Shown one piece after another: positions 27,886-40,585 of a stretch of DNA of 64,000 nucleotides. Each line of letters starts with the position of its first letter. The first letter of the stretch is position 1. Below the pieces are notes generated by a model. That model searched no databases and was not told the origin of the DNA. It was given only the letters and a program-made list of their open reading frames with translations. Source of the DNA: Hydractinia symbiolongicarpus (taxonomy: Eukaryota; Cnidaria; Hydrozoa; Anthoathecata; Hydractiniidae); the NCBI RefSeq assembly GCF_029227915.1, contig NC_079876.1, positions 5,458,001-5,522,000 of the forward strand. The letters run 5' to 3'. A program made the translations under genes and the position numbers.

Positions 27886-30479
27886 CTGTCGCTATTTCTT
27901 CAGCGCGCGATAACGGCTAGGATTGGTCCCACAGTAAAAAATGACTTATTAATCTAAGTTTTTAAATGAAGTGCTACCACAGCTCTCATTGTAATTGCTG
28001 AGTTCCGGCAATCTCGTTAAATTAAGAAGAATGTTATTTGTTGGAGTCCAGTTGGCTCACTTATAGCATTTATAAGGTCACAGTCCAAAATCAGTTCAAT
28101 TTAGTCCCACAGTCAATCGTTTCACTGTTAAAAGCGATGCAACCTAGTGATATCAAAAAAATATCGCTAAATACATGTCCGTACGAAGATGTCACACAAC
28201 CGTTGTAACTCAAACGGACTGACACCGTTAGAAAGTCAATGAAATGTAGTTTTTGAAACTGTCGATATTTCTTCCGCGCGCGATAACGGTTAAGATTGGT
28301 CCCACAGTAAAGAATTACTTATTTATCTTAATTTTAATTGAAGCGCTACCACAGCGCCCAGTGCAATCGCTGAGTTCCGGCAATCACGTCAAATTAAGAA
28401 GAATGTTATTTCTTGGAATCCAATTGTCTCCTTTATCACATTTTTCAGGTGACAGTCCAAAGTTAGTTCAGTTAAGTCCCACAGTCAATCGTTTCATAGT
28501 TAAAAGCGATGCAACCTAGTAATATCAGATAAATATCGCTAAATACATGTTGGTACTAGTGTGTGCACCAACCGTTGTAACTCAAACGGACTGACACCGT
28601 TAGAAAGTCAATGAAATGTAGTTTTTGAAACTGTCGCTATTTCTTCAGCGCGCGATAACGGCTACGATTGGTCCCACAGTAAGAAATGACTCATTAATCT
28701 AAATTTTTAAAAGAAGTGCTACCACAGCACCCAGTGTAATCGCTGAGTTCCGGCAATCATGTCAAATTAAGAAAATGTTATTTCTTGGAGTCCAATTTTC
28801 TCATTTATCACATTTATCAGGTCACAGTCCAAAGTTAGTTTAGTTAAGTCCCACAGTCAATCGTTTCACTTTTAAAAGCGATGCAACCTAGTAACATCAG
28901 ATAAATATCGCTAAATACATGTTGGTACGAATAAGTGACCCAACCGTTAAAACTCAAACGGACTGACACCGCTACAAAGTCAATGAAATGTAGTTTTTGA
29001 AACTATCGCAATTTCTTTAGCGCGCGATAACTGCTAGGATTGGTCACCCAGTAAAAAATGACTTATTAATCTAAATTTTTAAATGAAGCGCTACCACAGC
29101 GCCCAGTGTAATCGCTCAGTTCCGGCAATCATGTCAAATTAAGAAGAATGTTATTTCTTGGAGTCCAATTTTTTTTCATTTATCCCATTTATCAGGTCAC
29201 AGTCCAAAATCAGTTCAATTTAGTTCCACAGTCAATCGTTTCACTGTTAAAAGCGATGCAACCTAGTAATATGAGAAAAATATCGCTAAATACATGTTGG
29301 TACGAATATGTGACCCAACCGTTGAAACTGAAACGGACTGACACCGTTAGAAAGTCAGTGAAATGTAGTAGTTGAAACTGTCTCTATTTCTTCAGCGCGC
29401 GTTAACAGCTAGGATTGGTCCCACAGTAAAAAAATGACTTTTTTTAGCTTAATTCTTAAATGTAGCGCTACCACAACGCCCAGTGTAATCGCTGAGTTTC
29501 GGCAATCATGTCAAATTAAGGAAAATGTTATTTCATGGTGTCCAATTGTCTCCTTTATCACATTTATCGGGTGACAGTCCAAAGTTAGTTCAATTAAGTG
29601 TCACAGTCAATCGTTTCATAGTTAAAAGCGATGCAACCTAGTAATATCAGAAAAATATCGCTATATACATGTTGGTACGAGTATGTTACCCAACCTTTGT
29701 AACTCAAACGGACTGCCACCGTTACAAAGTCAATGAAATGTAGTTCTTGAAACTATCGCTCCTTCTTTAGCGCGCGATAACGGCTAGGATTGATCCCACA
29801 GTAAAAATTGACTTATTAATCTAAATTTTTAAATGAAGCACTACCACAGCGCCTAGTGTAATCGCTGAGTTCCGACAATCATGTCAAATTAAGAAGAATG
29901 TTATTTCTTGGAGTCCAATTTTCTCATTTATCACACTCATTAGGTCACAGTCCAAATTTAGTTCAATTAAGTCCCACAGTCAATCGTTTCATTGTTAAAA
30001 GCGATGCAACCTAGTAATATCAGAAAAATATCGCTAAATACATGTTGGTACGAATAGGTGACCCAACCGTTGTAATTCAAACGGACTGACACCGTTAGAA
30101 AGTCAATGAAATGTAGTTTTGGAAACTGTCGCTATTTCTTCAGCGCGCGATAACGGCTAGGATTGGTCCCCCAGTAAAAAATGACTTATTAATCTAAATT
30201 TTTAAATAAAGCGCTACCACAGCGCCCAGTGTAATCGCTGAGTTCCGGAAATCATGTCAAATTAAGAAGAATGTTATTTCTTGGAGTCCAATTTTCTCAT
30301 TTCTCACACTCATTAGGTCACAGTCCAAAGTTAGTTCAATTAAGTCCCAAAGTCAATCGTTTCATTGTTAAAAGCGATGCAACCTAGTAATATCAGAAAA
30401 ATATTGCTAAATACATGTTGGTACGAATAGGTGACCCAACCGTTGTAACTCAAACGGACTGATACCGTTAGAAAGTCAA

Positions 30480-33415
30480 TGGAATGTAGTTTTTGAGACT
30501 GTCTCCATTACCTCAGGGCGCGTTAATGGCTAGGATTAGTTCTAGAGTAAAAATGACTCATTGATCTAAATTTGTAAATAAAGAGCTAACACAGTGTGCG
30601 ATGTATTTGCGGAGTTCCAGCATTCATGCCAAATTAAGAAGAAGTTTAATTCTTCGAGTCGAATCGTCTCATTTACCACATTTATAAGGTCAAAGTCCAA
30701 AATCAGTTCAATTAGATCGCGCGGTCAATTGTTTCACTGTTAAAAGCAATGCAACCTAGTAATAACGGAAAAATATCGCTAAAAACATGTTGGTACGAAT
30801 ATGTGGCTCAACTGTTGTAGCAGAAACGGACTGAAACCGTTAGAAAGTCAATGAAATGTAGTTTTCGAAACTGTCTCCATTTCTTCAGCGCGCGCTAATG
30901 GCTAGGATTAGTCCCAGATTAAAAATGACTCATTGATCTAAATTTGTAAATAAAGAGCTAACACAGCGCGCAGTGTAAATACTGAGTTCCGGCAATCATG
31001 CCAACGTAACAAGAATGTTATTTCTTGGATTCCAATGGCCTCATTTACCATATTTATAAGGTCAAAGTTCAAAATCAGTTCCATTAGGTCACACGATCAA
31101 TCGTTTGACTGTTAAAAGCAATGCAACCTAGCAATAACGGAAAAATATCGCTAAATGCATGTTGGTACGAATATGTGACTCAACCGTTGTAACTCAAACG
31201 GACTGATAACGTTAGAAACTTAATGAAATGTATGTTTCGAAACTGTCTCTATTTCTTCCGCGCGCTAACGGCTAGGATAAGTCCCAGAGTAAAAACGACT
31301 CCTTGATCAAAATTTGTAAAGAAAGAGGTAACACAGCGCAAAATGCAATTACTGAGTTCTGGCAGTCATGCCAAAGTAAAAAGAATGTTAATTTTCGGAG
31401 TTCAATTGTCTCATTTACCACATTTATAAGGTCAAAGTCCAACATCAGTTCAATTAGGTCCCACGATCAATCGTTTCACTGTTGAAATCAATGCAACCTA
31501 GTAATATCAGAAAATTATCGCTAAACACATGTTGGTGCGAATATGTGACGCAACCGTTGTAACTCAAACGGACTGATACCCTTAGAAAGTCAATGAAATA
31601 TAGTTTTCGAACCTGTCCCTAGTTCTTCAGGTCGCGCTAAAGGCTAGAATAAGTCTCTCAGTATGATTGACTAATTGATCTACATTTGTAAATAAAGAGC
31701 TAACACAATGTCCTGTGTAACTGCAGAGTTCCAGCATTCATGCCAAAGAAAGAAGAATGTCATTTCTTGGATTCCAATGGTCTCATTTACCATATTTATA
31801 AGGTCAAAGACCAAAATCAGTTCCATTAGGTCACACGATCAATCGTTTGACTGTTAAAAGCAATGCAACCTAGCAATAACGGAAAAATATCGCTAAATGC
31901 ATGTTGGTACGAATATGTGACTCAACCGTTGTAAGTCAAACGGACTGATAACGTTAGAAACTTAATGAAATGTATGTTTCGAAACTGTCTCTATTTCTTC
32001 CGCGCGCTAACGGCTAGGATAAGTCCCAGAGTAAAAACGACTCCTTGATCAAAATTTGTAAAGAAAGAGGTAACACAGCGCAAAATGCAATTACTGAGTT
32101 CTGGCAGTCATGCCAAAGTAAAAAGAATGTTAATTTTCGGAGTTCAATTGTCTCATTTACCACATTTATAAGGTCAAAGTCCAACATCAGTTCAATTAGG
32201 TCTCACGATCAATATTTTCACTATTTAAAGCAATGCAACCTAGTAATATCGGAAAAATATCGCTAAGTACATGTTGGTACGAATATGTTTCTCAACTGTT
32301 GTAACTCAAACAGACTGATACCGTTACAAAGTTAATGAAGTGTAGTTTTTGAAACTGTCTCGATTTTTTCCGGGCGCGCTGACGGATAGGAGTAGTCTCA
32401 CAGTAAGAATGACCAATTCATCTACATTTGTAAATAAAGGGCTAACACAGCGTGCAGTGTAACTGCAGAGTTCCAGCTTTCATGCCAAAGTAACAAGAAT
32501 GTAAATTCTTGGAGTTCAATTCTCTTATTTACCACATTTATAAGGTCAAAGTTCAAAATCTGTTCAATTAGGTCCCACGGTCAATCGTTTCACTGTTAAA
32601 AGCAATGCAACCTAGTAATATCGGGAAAATATCGCTAAATACATGGTTGTCACAATTTGCGACGCAACCGTTGTAACTCAAGCGGACGGATACCGCTAGA
32701 AAGTCAATGGAATGTAGCTTTTAAAACTGTCTCTACTTCTTCAGCGCGCGCTAATGGCTAAGATTAGTCACAGAGTAAAAATGACTCATTGATTTAAATT
32801 TGTAAACAAAGAACTAACACAGCGCGCAGTGCAAATCCTGAGTTCCCGCAGTCATGTCAACATAACAAGAATGTTAATTCTTGGATTCCAATTGTCTCAT
32901 TTACCGTATTTATACGGTCAAAGTTCAAAATCAGTTCAATTAGATCCCACGGTCAATAGTTTTACTTTTAAAAGCAATGCAACCTTGTAATATCGGAGAA
33001 ATATCGCTAAATACATGATGGTACGAATATGTGACTCAACCGTTGTAACTCAAACGGACTGATACCGTTAGAAAGTCAATGGAATGTAGTTTTTGAGACT
33101 GTCTCCATTACCTCAGGGCGCGTTAATGGCTAGGATTAGTTCTAGAGTAAAAATGACTCATTGATCTAATTTTGTAAATAAAAAGCTAACACAGTGTGCG
33201 ATGTATTTGCGGAGTTCCAGCATTCATGCCAAAGTAAGAAGAATTTTAATTCTTGGAGTCGAATCGTCTCATTTACCACATTTATAAGGTCAAAGTCCAA
33301 AATCAGTTCAATTAGATCGCGCGGTCAATTGTTTCACTGTTAAAAGCAATGCAACCTAGTAATAACGGAAAAATATCGCTAAAAACATGTTGGTACGAAT
33401 ATGTGGCTAAACTGT
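30480..33415. repeat. B-type satellite subfamily block (first)
   Basis: Monomers carry GGATTAGTCCCAGAG, AAAAATGACTCATTGATC, AAATTTGTAAATAAAGAGC and AACAAGAATGTTAATTC. The A-type GCGCT hairpin arm is mutated to GAGCT, and ATTGG to ATTAG. The spacing stays at about 371 bases. This block forms the right-hand two-thirds of the first 12-monomer copy. Confidence 0.88.
32866..32883. repeat. B-type monomer hairpin CAAGAAT-GTTA-ATTCTTG
   Basis: An example of a perfect 7-bp inverted repeat with a 4-base loop found in many B-type monomers. The matching A-type position reads AAGAATGTTATTTCTT, a shorter 5-bp dyad. The stem is stronger in B, while the GCGCT stem is stronger in A. Confidence 0.7.
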
Positions 33416-35160
33416 TGTAACTCAAACGGACTGACACCGTTAGAAAGTCAATGTAATGTTGTTTTGGAAACTGTCGCTATTTCTTCAGCGCGCGATAACT
33501 GCTAGGATGGGTCACCCAGTAAAAAATGACTTATTAATCTAAATTTTTAAATGAAGCGCTACCACAGCGCCCAGTGTAATCGCTCAGTTCCGGCAATCAT
33601 GTCAAATTAAGAAGAATGTTATTTCTTGGAGTCCAATTTTTTTTCATTTATCCCATTTATCAGGTCACAGTCCAAAATCAGTTCAATTTAGTTCCACAGT
33701 CAATCGTTTCACTGTTAAAAGCGATGCAACCTAGTAATATGAGAAAAATATCGCTAAATACATGTTGGTACGAATATGTGACCCAACCGTTGAAACTGAA
33801 ACGGACTGACACCGTTAGAAAGTCAGTGAAATGTAGTAGTTGAAACTGTCTCTATTTCTTCAGCGCGCGCTAACAGCTAGGATTGGTCCCACAGTAAAAA
33901 AATGACTTTTTTTAGCTTAATTCTTAAATGTAGCGCTACCACAACGCCCAGTGTAATCGCTGAGTTTCGGCAATCATGTCAAATTAAGGAGAATGTTATT
34001 TCATGGTGTCCAATTGTCTCCTTTATCACATTTATCGGGTGACAGTCCAAAGTTAGTTCAATTAAGTGTCACAGTCAATCGTTTCATAGTTAAAAGCGAT
34101 GCAACCTAGTAATATCAGAAAAATATCGCTATATACATGTTGGTACGAGTATGTTACCCAACCTTTGTAACTCAAACGGACTGACACCGTTACAAAGTCA
34201 ATGAAATGTAGTTCTTGAAACTATCGCTCCTTCTTTAGCGCGCGATAACGGCTAGGATTGATCCCACAGTAAAAATTGACTTATTAATCTAAATTTTTAA
34301 ATGAAGTACTACCACAGCGCCTAGTGTAATCGCTGAGTTCCGACAATCATGTCAAATTAAGAAGAATGTTATTTCTTGGAGTCCAATTTTCTCATTTATC
34401 ACACTCATTAGGTCACAGTCCAAATTTAGTTCAATTAAGTCCCACAGTCAATCGTTTCATTGTTAAAAGCGATGCAACCTAGTAAAATCAGAAAAATATC
34501 GCTAAATACATGTTGGTACGAATAGGTGACCCAACCGTTGTAATTCAAACGGACTGACACCGTTAGAAAGTCAATGAAATGTAGTTTTGGAAACTGTCGC
34601 TATTTCTTCAGCGCGCGATAACGGCTAGGATTGGTCCCCCAGTAAAAAATGACTTATTAATCTAAATTTTTAAATAAAGCGCTACCACAGCGCCCAGTGT
34701 AATCGCTGAGTTCCGGAAATCATGTCAAATTAAGAAGAATGTTATTTCTTGGAGTCCAATTTTCTCATTTATCACACTCATTAGGTCACAGTCCAAAGTT
34801 AGTTCAATTAAGTCCCAAAGTCAATCGTTTCATTGTTAAAAGCGATGCAACCTAGTAATATCAGAAAAATATTGCTAAATACATGTTGGTACGAATAGGT
34901 GACCCAACCGTTGTAACTCAAACGGACTGACACCGTTAGAAAGTCAATGAAATGTAGTTTTGGAAACTGTCGCTATTTCTTCAGCGCGCGATAACGGCTA
35001 GGATTGGTCCCCCAGTATAGAATGACTTATTAATCTAAATTTTTAAATGAAGCGCTACCACAGCGCCCAGTGTAATCGCTGAGTTCCGGCAATCATGTCA
35101 AATTAAGGAGAATGTTATTTCTTGGATTTCTCATTTATCACACTCATTAGGTCACAGTCC
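33415..35160. repeat. A-type island inside B-type territory
   Basis: About 4.7 A-type monomers lie between B-type blocks. They match 29,006-30,470 closely and were carried here by the 12-monomer duplication. One extra A-type monomer is present compared with the source, and one monomer is shortened near 35,126-35,131, where TTGGATTTCTCATT lacks the GTCCAATT block. The right junction lies at or just before AAAATCAGTTCAATTAG near 35,160. Confidence 0.85.
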
Positions 35161-38100
35161 AAAATCAGTTCAATTAGATCGCGCGGTCAATTGTTTCACT
35201 GTTAAAAGCAATGCAACCTAGTAATAACGGAAAAATATCGCTAAAAACATGTTGGTACGAATATGTGGCTCAACTGTTGTAACAGAAACGGACTGAAACC
35301 GTTAGAAAGTCAATGAAATGTAGTTTTCGAAACTGTCTCCATTTCTTCAGCGCGCGCTAATGGCTAGGATTAGTCCCAGATTAAAAATGACTCATTGATC
35401 TAAATTTGTAAATAAAGAGCTAACACAGCGCGCAGTGTAAATACTGAGTTCCGGCAATCATGGCAACGTAACAAGAATGTTATTTCTTGGATTCCAATGG
35501 CCTCATTTACCATATTTATAAGGTCAAAGTTCAAAATCAGTTCCATTAGGTCACACGATCAATCGTTTGACTGTTAAAAGCAATGCAACCTAGCAATAAC
35601 GGAAAAATATCGCTAAATGCATGTTGGTACGAATATGTGACTCAACCGTTGTAACTCAAACGGACTGATAACGTTAGAAACTTAATGAAATGTATGTTTC
35701 GAAACTGTCTCTATTTCTTCCGCGCGCTAACGGCTAGGATAAGTCCCAGAGTAAAAACGACTCCTTGATCAAAATTTGTAAAGAAAGAGGTAACACAGCG
35801 CAAAATGCAATTACTGAGTTCTGGCAGTCATGCCAAAGTAAAAAGAATGTTAATTTTCGGAGTTCAATTGTCTCATTTACCACATTTATAAGGTCAAAGT
35901 CCAACATCAGTTCAATTAGGTCCCACGATCAATCGTTTCACTGTTGAAATCAATGCAACCTAGTAATATCAGAAAATTATCGCTAAACACATGTTGGTGC
36001 GAATATGTGACGCAACCGTTGTAACTCAAACGTACTGATACCCTTAGAAAGTCAATGAAATATAGTTTTCGAACCTGTCCCTAGTTCTTCAGGTCGCGCT
36101 AACGGCTAGAATAAGTCTCTCAGTATGATTGACTAATTGATCTACATTTGTAAATAAAGAGCTAACACAATGTCCTGTGTAACTGCAGAGTTCCAGCATT
36201 CATGCCAAAGAAAGAAGAATGTTATTTCTTGGATTCCAATGGTCTCATTTACCATATTTATAAGGTCAAAGACCAAAATCAGTTCCATTAGGTCACACGA
36301 TCAATCGTTTGACTGTTAAAAGCAATGCAACCTAGCAATAACGGAAAAATATCGCTAAATGCATGTTGGTACGAATATGTGACTCAACCGTTGTAACTCA
36401 AACGGACTGATAACGTTAGAAACTTAATGAAATGTATGTTTCGAAACTGTCTCTATTTCTTCCGCGCGCTAACGGCTAGGATAAGTCCCAGAGTAAAAAC
36501 GACTCCTTGATCAAAATTTGTAAAGAAAGAGGTAACACAGCGCAAAATGCAATTACTGAGTTCTGGCAGTCATGCCAAAGTAAAAAGAATGTTAATTTTC
36601 GGAGTTCAATTGTCTCATTTACCACATTTATAAGGTCAAAGTCCAACATCAGTTCAATTAGGTCTCACGATCAATATTTTCACTATTTAAAGCAATGCAA
36701 CCTAGTAATATCGGAAAAATATCGCTAAGTACATGTTGGTACGAATATGTTTCTCAACTGTTGTAACTCAAACAGACTGATACCGTTACAAAGTTAATGA
36801 AGTGTAGTTTTTGAAACTGTCTCGATTTCTTCCGGGCGCGCTGACGGATAGGAGTAGTCTCACAGTAAAAATGACCAATTCATCTACATTTGTAAATAAA
36901 GGGCTAACACAGCGTGCAGTGTAACTGCAGAGTTCCAGCTTTCATGCCAAAGTAACAAGAATGTAAATTCTTGGAGTTCAATTCTCTTATTTACCACATT
37001 TATAAGGTCAAAGTTCAAAATCTGTTCAATTAGGTCCCACGGTCAATCGTTTCACTGTTAAAAGCAATGCAACCTAGTAATATCGGGAAAATATCGCTAA
37101 ATACATGGTTGTCACAATTTGCGACGCAACCGTTGTAACTCAAACGGACGGATACCGCTAGAAAGTCAATGGAATGTAGCTTTTAAAACTGTCTCTACTT
37201 CTTCAGCGCGCGCTAATGGCTAAGATTAGTCACAGAGTAAAAATGACTCATTGATCTAAATTTGTAAACAAAGAACTAACACAGCGCGCAGTGCAAATCC
37301 TGAGTTCCCGCAGTCATGTCAACATAACAAGAATGTTAATTCTTGGATTCCAATTGTCTCATTTACCGTATTTATACGGTCAAAGTTCAAAATCAGTTCA
37401 ATTAGATCCCACGGTCAATAGTTTTACTTTTAAAAGCAATGCAACCTTGTAATATCGGAGAAATATTGCTAAATACATGATGGTACGAATATGTGACTCA
37501 ACCGTTGTAACTCAAACGGACTGATACCGTTAGAAAGTCAATGGAATGTAGTTTTTGAGACTGTCTCCATTACCTCAGGGCGCGTTAATGGCTAGGATTA
37601 GCTCTAGAGTAAAAATGACTCATTGATCTAATTTTGTAAATAAAAAGCTAACACAGTGTGCGATGTATTTGCGGAGTTCCAGCATACATGCCAAAGTAAG
37701 AAGAATTTTAATTCTTGGAGTCGAATCGTCTCATTTACCACATTTATAAGGTCAAAGTCCAAAATCAGTTCAATTAGATCGCGCGGTCAATTGTTTCACT
37801 GTTAAAAGCAATGCAACCTAGTAATAACGGAAAAATATCGCTAAAAACATGTTGGTACGAATATGTGGCTCAACTGTTGTAACAGAAACGGACTGAAACC
37901 GTTAGAAAGTCAATGAAATGTAGTTTTCGAAACTGTCTCCATTTCTTCAGCGCGCGCTAATGGCTAGGATTAGTCCCAGAGTAAAAATGACTCAATGATC
38001 TAAATTTGTAAATAAAGAGCTAACACAGCGCGCAGTGTAAATACTGAGTTCCAGCATTCATGCCAAAGAAAGAAGAATGTAATTTCTTGGATTCCAATCG

Positions 38101-38351
38101 TCTCATTTACCACATTTATAAGGTCAAAGTTCAAAATCAGTTCAATTAGATCCCACGATCAATCGTTTCACTGTTAAAAGGAATGCAACCTAGTAATAAC
38201 GGAAAAATATCGCTAAATACATGTTGGTACGGATATGTGACTCAACCGTTGCAACTCAAACGGACTGATACCGTTAGAAAGTCAATGAAATGTAGTTTTT
38301 GAAACTGTCTCTACTTCTTCCGCGCGCTAACGGCTAGGATCAGAAACAGAG

Positions 38352-40585
38352 TAAAAACCACTCCTTGATCTAAATTTGTAAATAAAGTGCTAACACAGCG
38401 CACAATATAATTACTGAGCTCTGGCAATGATGCCAAGGTAACAAGAATGTTAACTTTTGGAGTTCAATTGTCTCATTTACCATATTTATAAGGTTAAAGT
38501 CCAACATCAGTTCAATTAGGTCTCACGATCAATATTTTCACTATTTAAAGCCATGCAACCTAGTAATATCGGAAAAATATCGCTAAGTACATGTTGGTAC
38601 GAATATGTTTCTCAACTGTTGTAACTCAAACAGACTGATACCGTTAGAAAGTTAATGAAGTGTAGTTTTTGAAACTGTCTCGATTTCTTCCGGGCGCGCT
38701 GACGGATAGGAGTGGTCTCACAGTAAGAATGACCAATTCATCTACATTTGTAAATAAAGGGCTAACACAGCGTGCAGTGTAACTGCAGAGTTCCAGCTTT
38801 CATGCCAAAGTAACAAGAATGTAAATTCTTGGAGTTCAATTCTCTTATTTACCACATTTACAAGGTCAAAGTTCAAAATCTGTTCAATTAGGTCCCACGG
38901 TCAATCGTTTCACTGTTAAAAGCAATGCAACCTAGTAATATCGGGAAAATATCGCTAAATACATGGTTGTCACAATTTGCGACGCAACCGTTGTAACTCA
39001 AACGGACGGATACCGCTAGAAAGTCAATGGAATGTAGCTTTTAAAACTGTCTCTACTTCTTCAGCGCGCGCTAATGGCTAAGATTAGTCACAGAGTAAAA
39101 ATGAGTCATTGATCTAAATTTGTAAACAAAGAACTGACACAGCGCGCAGTGCCAATCCTGAGTTCCCGCAGTCATGTCAACATAACAAGAATGTTAATTC
39201 TTGGATTCCAATTGTCTCATTTACCGTATTTATACGGTCAAAGTTCAAAATCAGTTCAATTAGATCCCACGGTCAATAGTTTTACTTTTAAAAGCAATGC
39301 AACCTTGTAATATCGGAGAAATATCGCTAAATACATGATGGTACGAATATGTGACTCAACCGTTGTAACTCAAAACGGACTGATACCGTTAGAAAGTCAA
39401 TGGAATGTAGTTTTTGAGACTGTCTCCATTTCCTCAGGGCGCGTTAATGGCTAGGATTAGTTCTAGAGTAAAAACCACTCCTTGATCTAAATTTGTAAAT
39501 AAAGTGCTAACACAGCGCACAATATAATTACTGAGCTCTGGCAATGATGCCAAGGTAACAAGAATGTTAACTTTTGGAGTTCAATTGTCTCATTTACCAT
39601 ATTTATAAGGTTAAAGTCCAACATCAGTTCAATTAGGTCTCACGATCAATATTTTCACTATTTAAAGCCATGCAACCTAGTAATATCGGAAAAATATCGC
39701 TAAGTACATGTTGGTACGAATATGTTTCTCAACTGTTGTAACTCAAACAGACTGATACCGTTAGAAAGTTAATGAAGTGTAGTTTTTGAAACTGTCTCGA
39801 TTTCTTCCGGGCGCGCTGACGGATAGGAGTGGTCTCACAGTAAGAATGACCAATTCATCTACATTTGTAAATAAAGGGCTAACACAGCGTGCAGTGTAAC
39901 TGCAGAGTTCCAGCTTTCATGCCAAAGTAACAAGAATGTAAATTCTTGGAGTTCAATTCTCTTATTTACCACATTTACAAGGTCAAAGTTCAAAATCTGT
40001 TCAATTAGGTCCCACGGTCAATCGTTTCACTGTTAAAAGCAATGCAACCTAGTAATATCGGGAAAATATCGCTAAATACATGGTTGTCACAATTTGCGAC
40101 GCAACCGTTGTAACTCAAACGGACGGATACCGCTAGAAAGTCAATGGAATGTAGCTTTTAAAACTGTCTCTACTTCTTCAGCGCGCGCTAATGGCTAAGA
40201 TTAGTCACAGAGTAAAAATGAGTCATTGATCTAAATTTGTAAACAAAGAACTGACACAGCGCGCAGTGCCAATCCTGAGTTCCCGCAGTCATGTCAACAT
40301 AACAAGAATGTTAATTCTTGGATTCCAATTGTCTCATTTACCGTATTTATACGGTCAAAGTTCAAAATCAGTTCAATTAGATCCCACGGTCAATAGTTTT
40401 ACTTTTAAAAGCAATGCAACCTTGTAATATCGGAGAAATATCGCTAAATACATGATGGTACGAATATGTGACTCAACCGTTGTAACTCAAAACGGACTGA
40501 TACCGTTAGAAAGTCAATGGAATGTAGTTTTTGAGACTGTCTCCATTTCCTCAGGGCGCGTTAATGGCTAGGATTAGTTCTAGAT
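38352..40585. repeat. Three-monomer higher-order repeat, 1,117-bp period, two copies
   Basis: The stretch 38352-39468 is repeated at 39469-40585. Shared marks are GTAAAAACCACTCC, ATATAATTACTGAGC, GGAGTGGTCTCAC, AATGAGTCATTG and the single-base insertion in CTCAAAACGGAC. The inserted A in both copies is strong evidence of recent duplication. Confidence 0.9.

Larger units (their letters stand above)
1..30480. repeat. A-type satellite subfamily block
   Basis: Monomers here share GGATTGGTCCCACAG, TGACTTATTTATC or TGACTTTCTTTAGC, GAAGCGCTACCACAGCGCC and CAAATTAAGAAGAATG. Several recognisable A variants recur: one with CGCTTTTTCTTC, one with CCATACAACCTAGTAGTACC, one with AAAGCTGCAACC, and one with a TCATCGCGCG box. 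Their order defines the higher-order repeats listed separately. Between about 8.2 and 12.9 kb variants are mixed without a clean long period, although a two-monomer stretch near 10.7-11.4 kb reappears 2,243 bases later. From 27.9 to 30.5 kb monomers are diverged singletons grading toward B-type. The block ends near 30,480, where GGAATG and CTCAGGGCGCG replace the A forms. Confidence 0.9.
29006..37880. repeat. Twelve-monomer segmental duplication within the satellite, ~4,465-bp period
   Basis: The segment 29006-33472 is repeated at 33473-37880. Offsets are 4,467-4,468 in the A-type start and 4,462 in the B-type part. Shared rare variants include CCAATTTTTTTTCATTTATC, AATGTAGTAGTTGAAAC, TTTCATGGTGTCC and GATCGCGCGGTC. 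Each copy crosses from A-type to B-type, but at a different point: near 30,480 in copy one, and near 35,160 within a monomer in copy two. Copy one switches back from B to A near 33,415. The two junctions therefore arose by separate exchange or conversion events. Confidence 0.88.
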
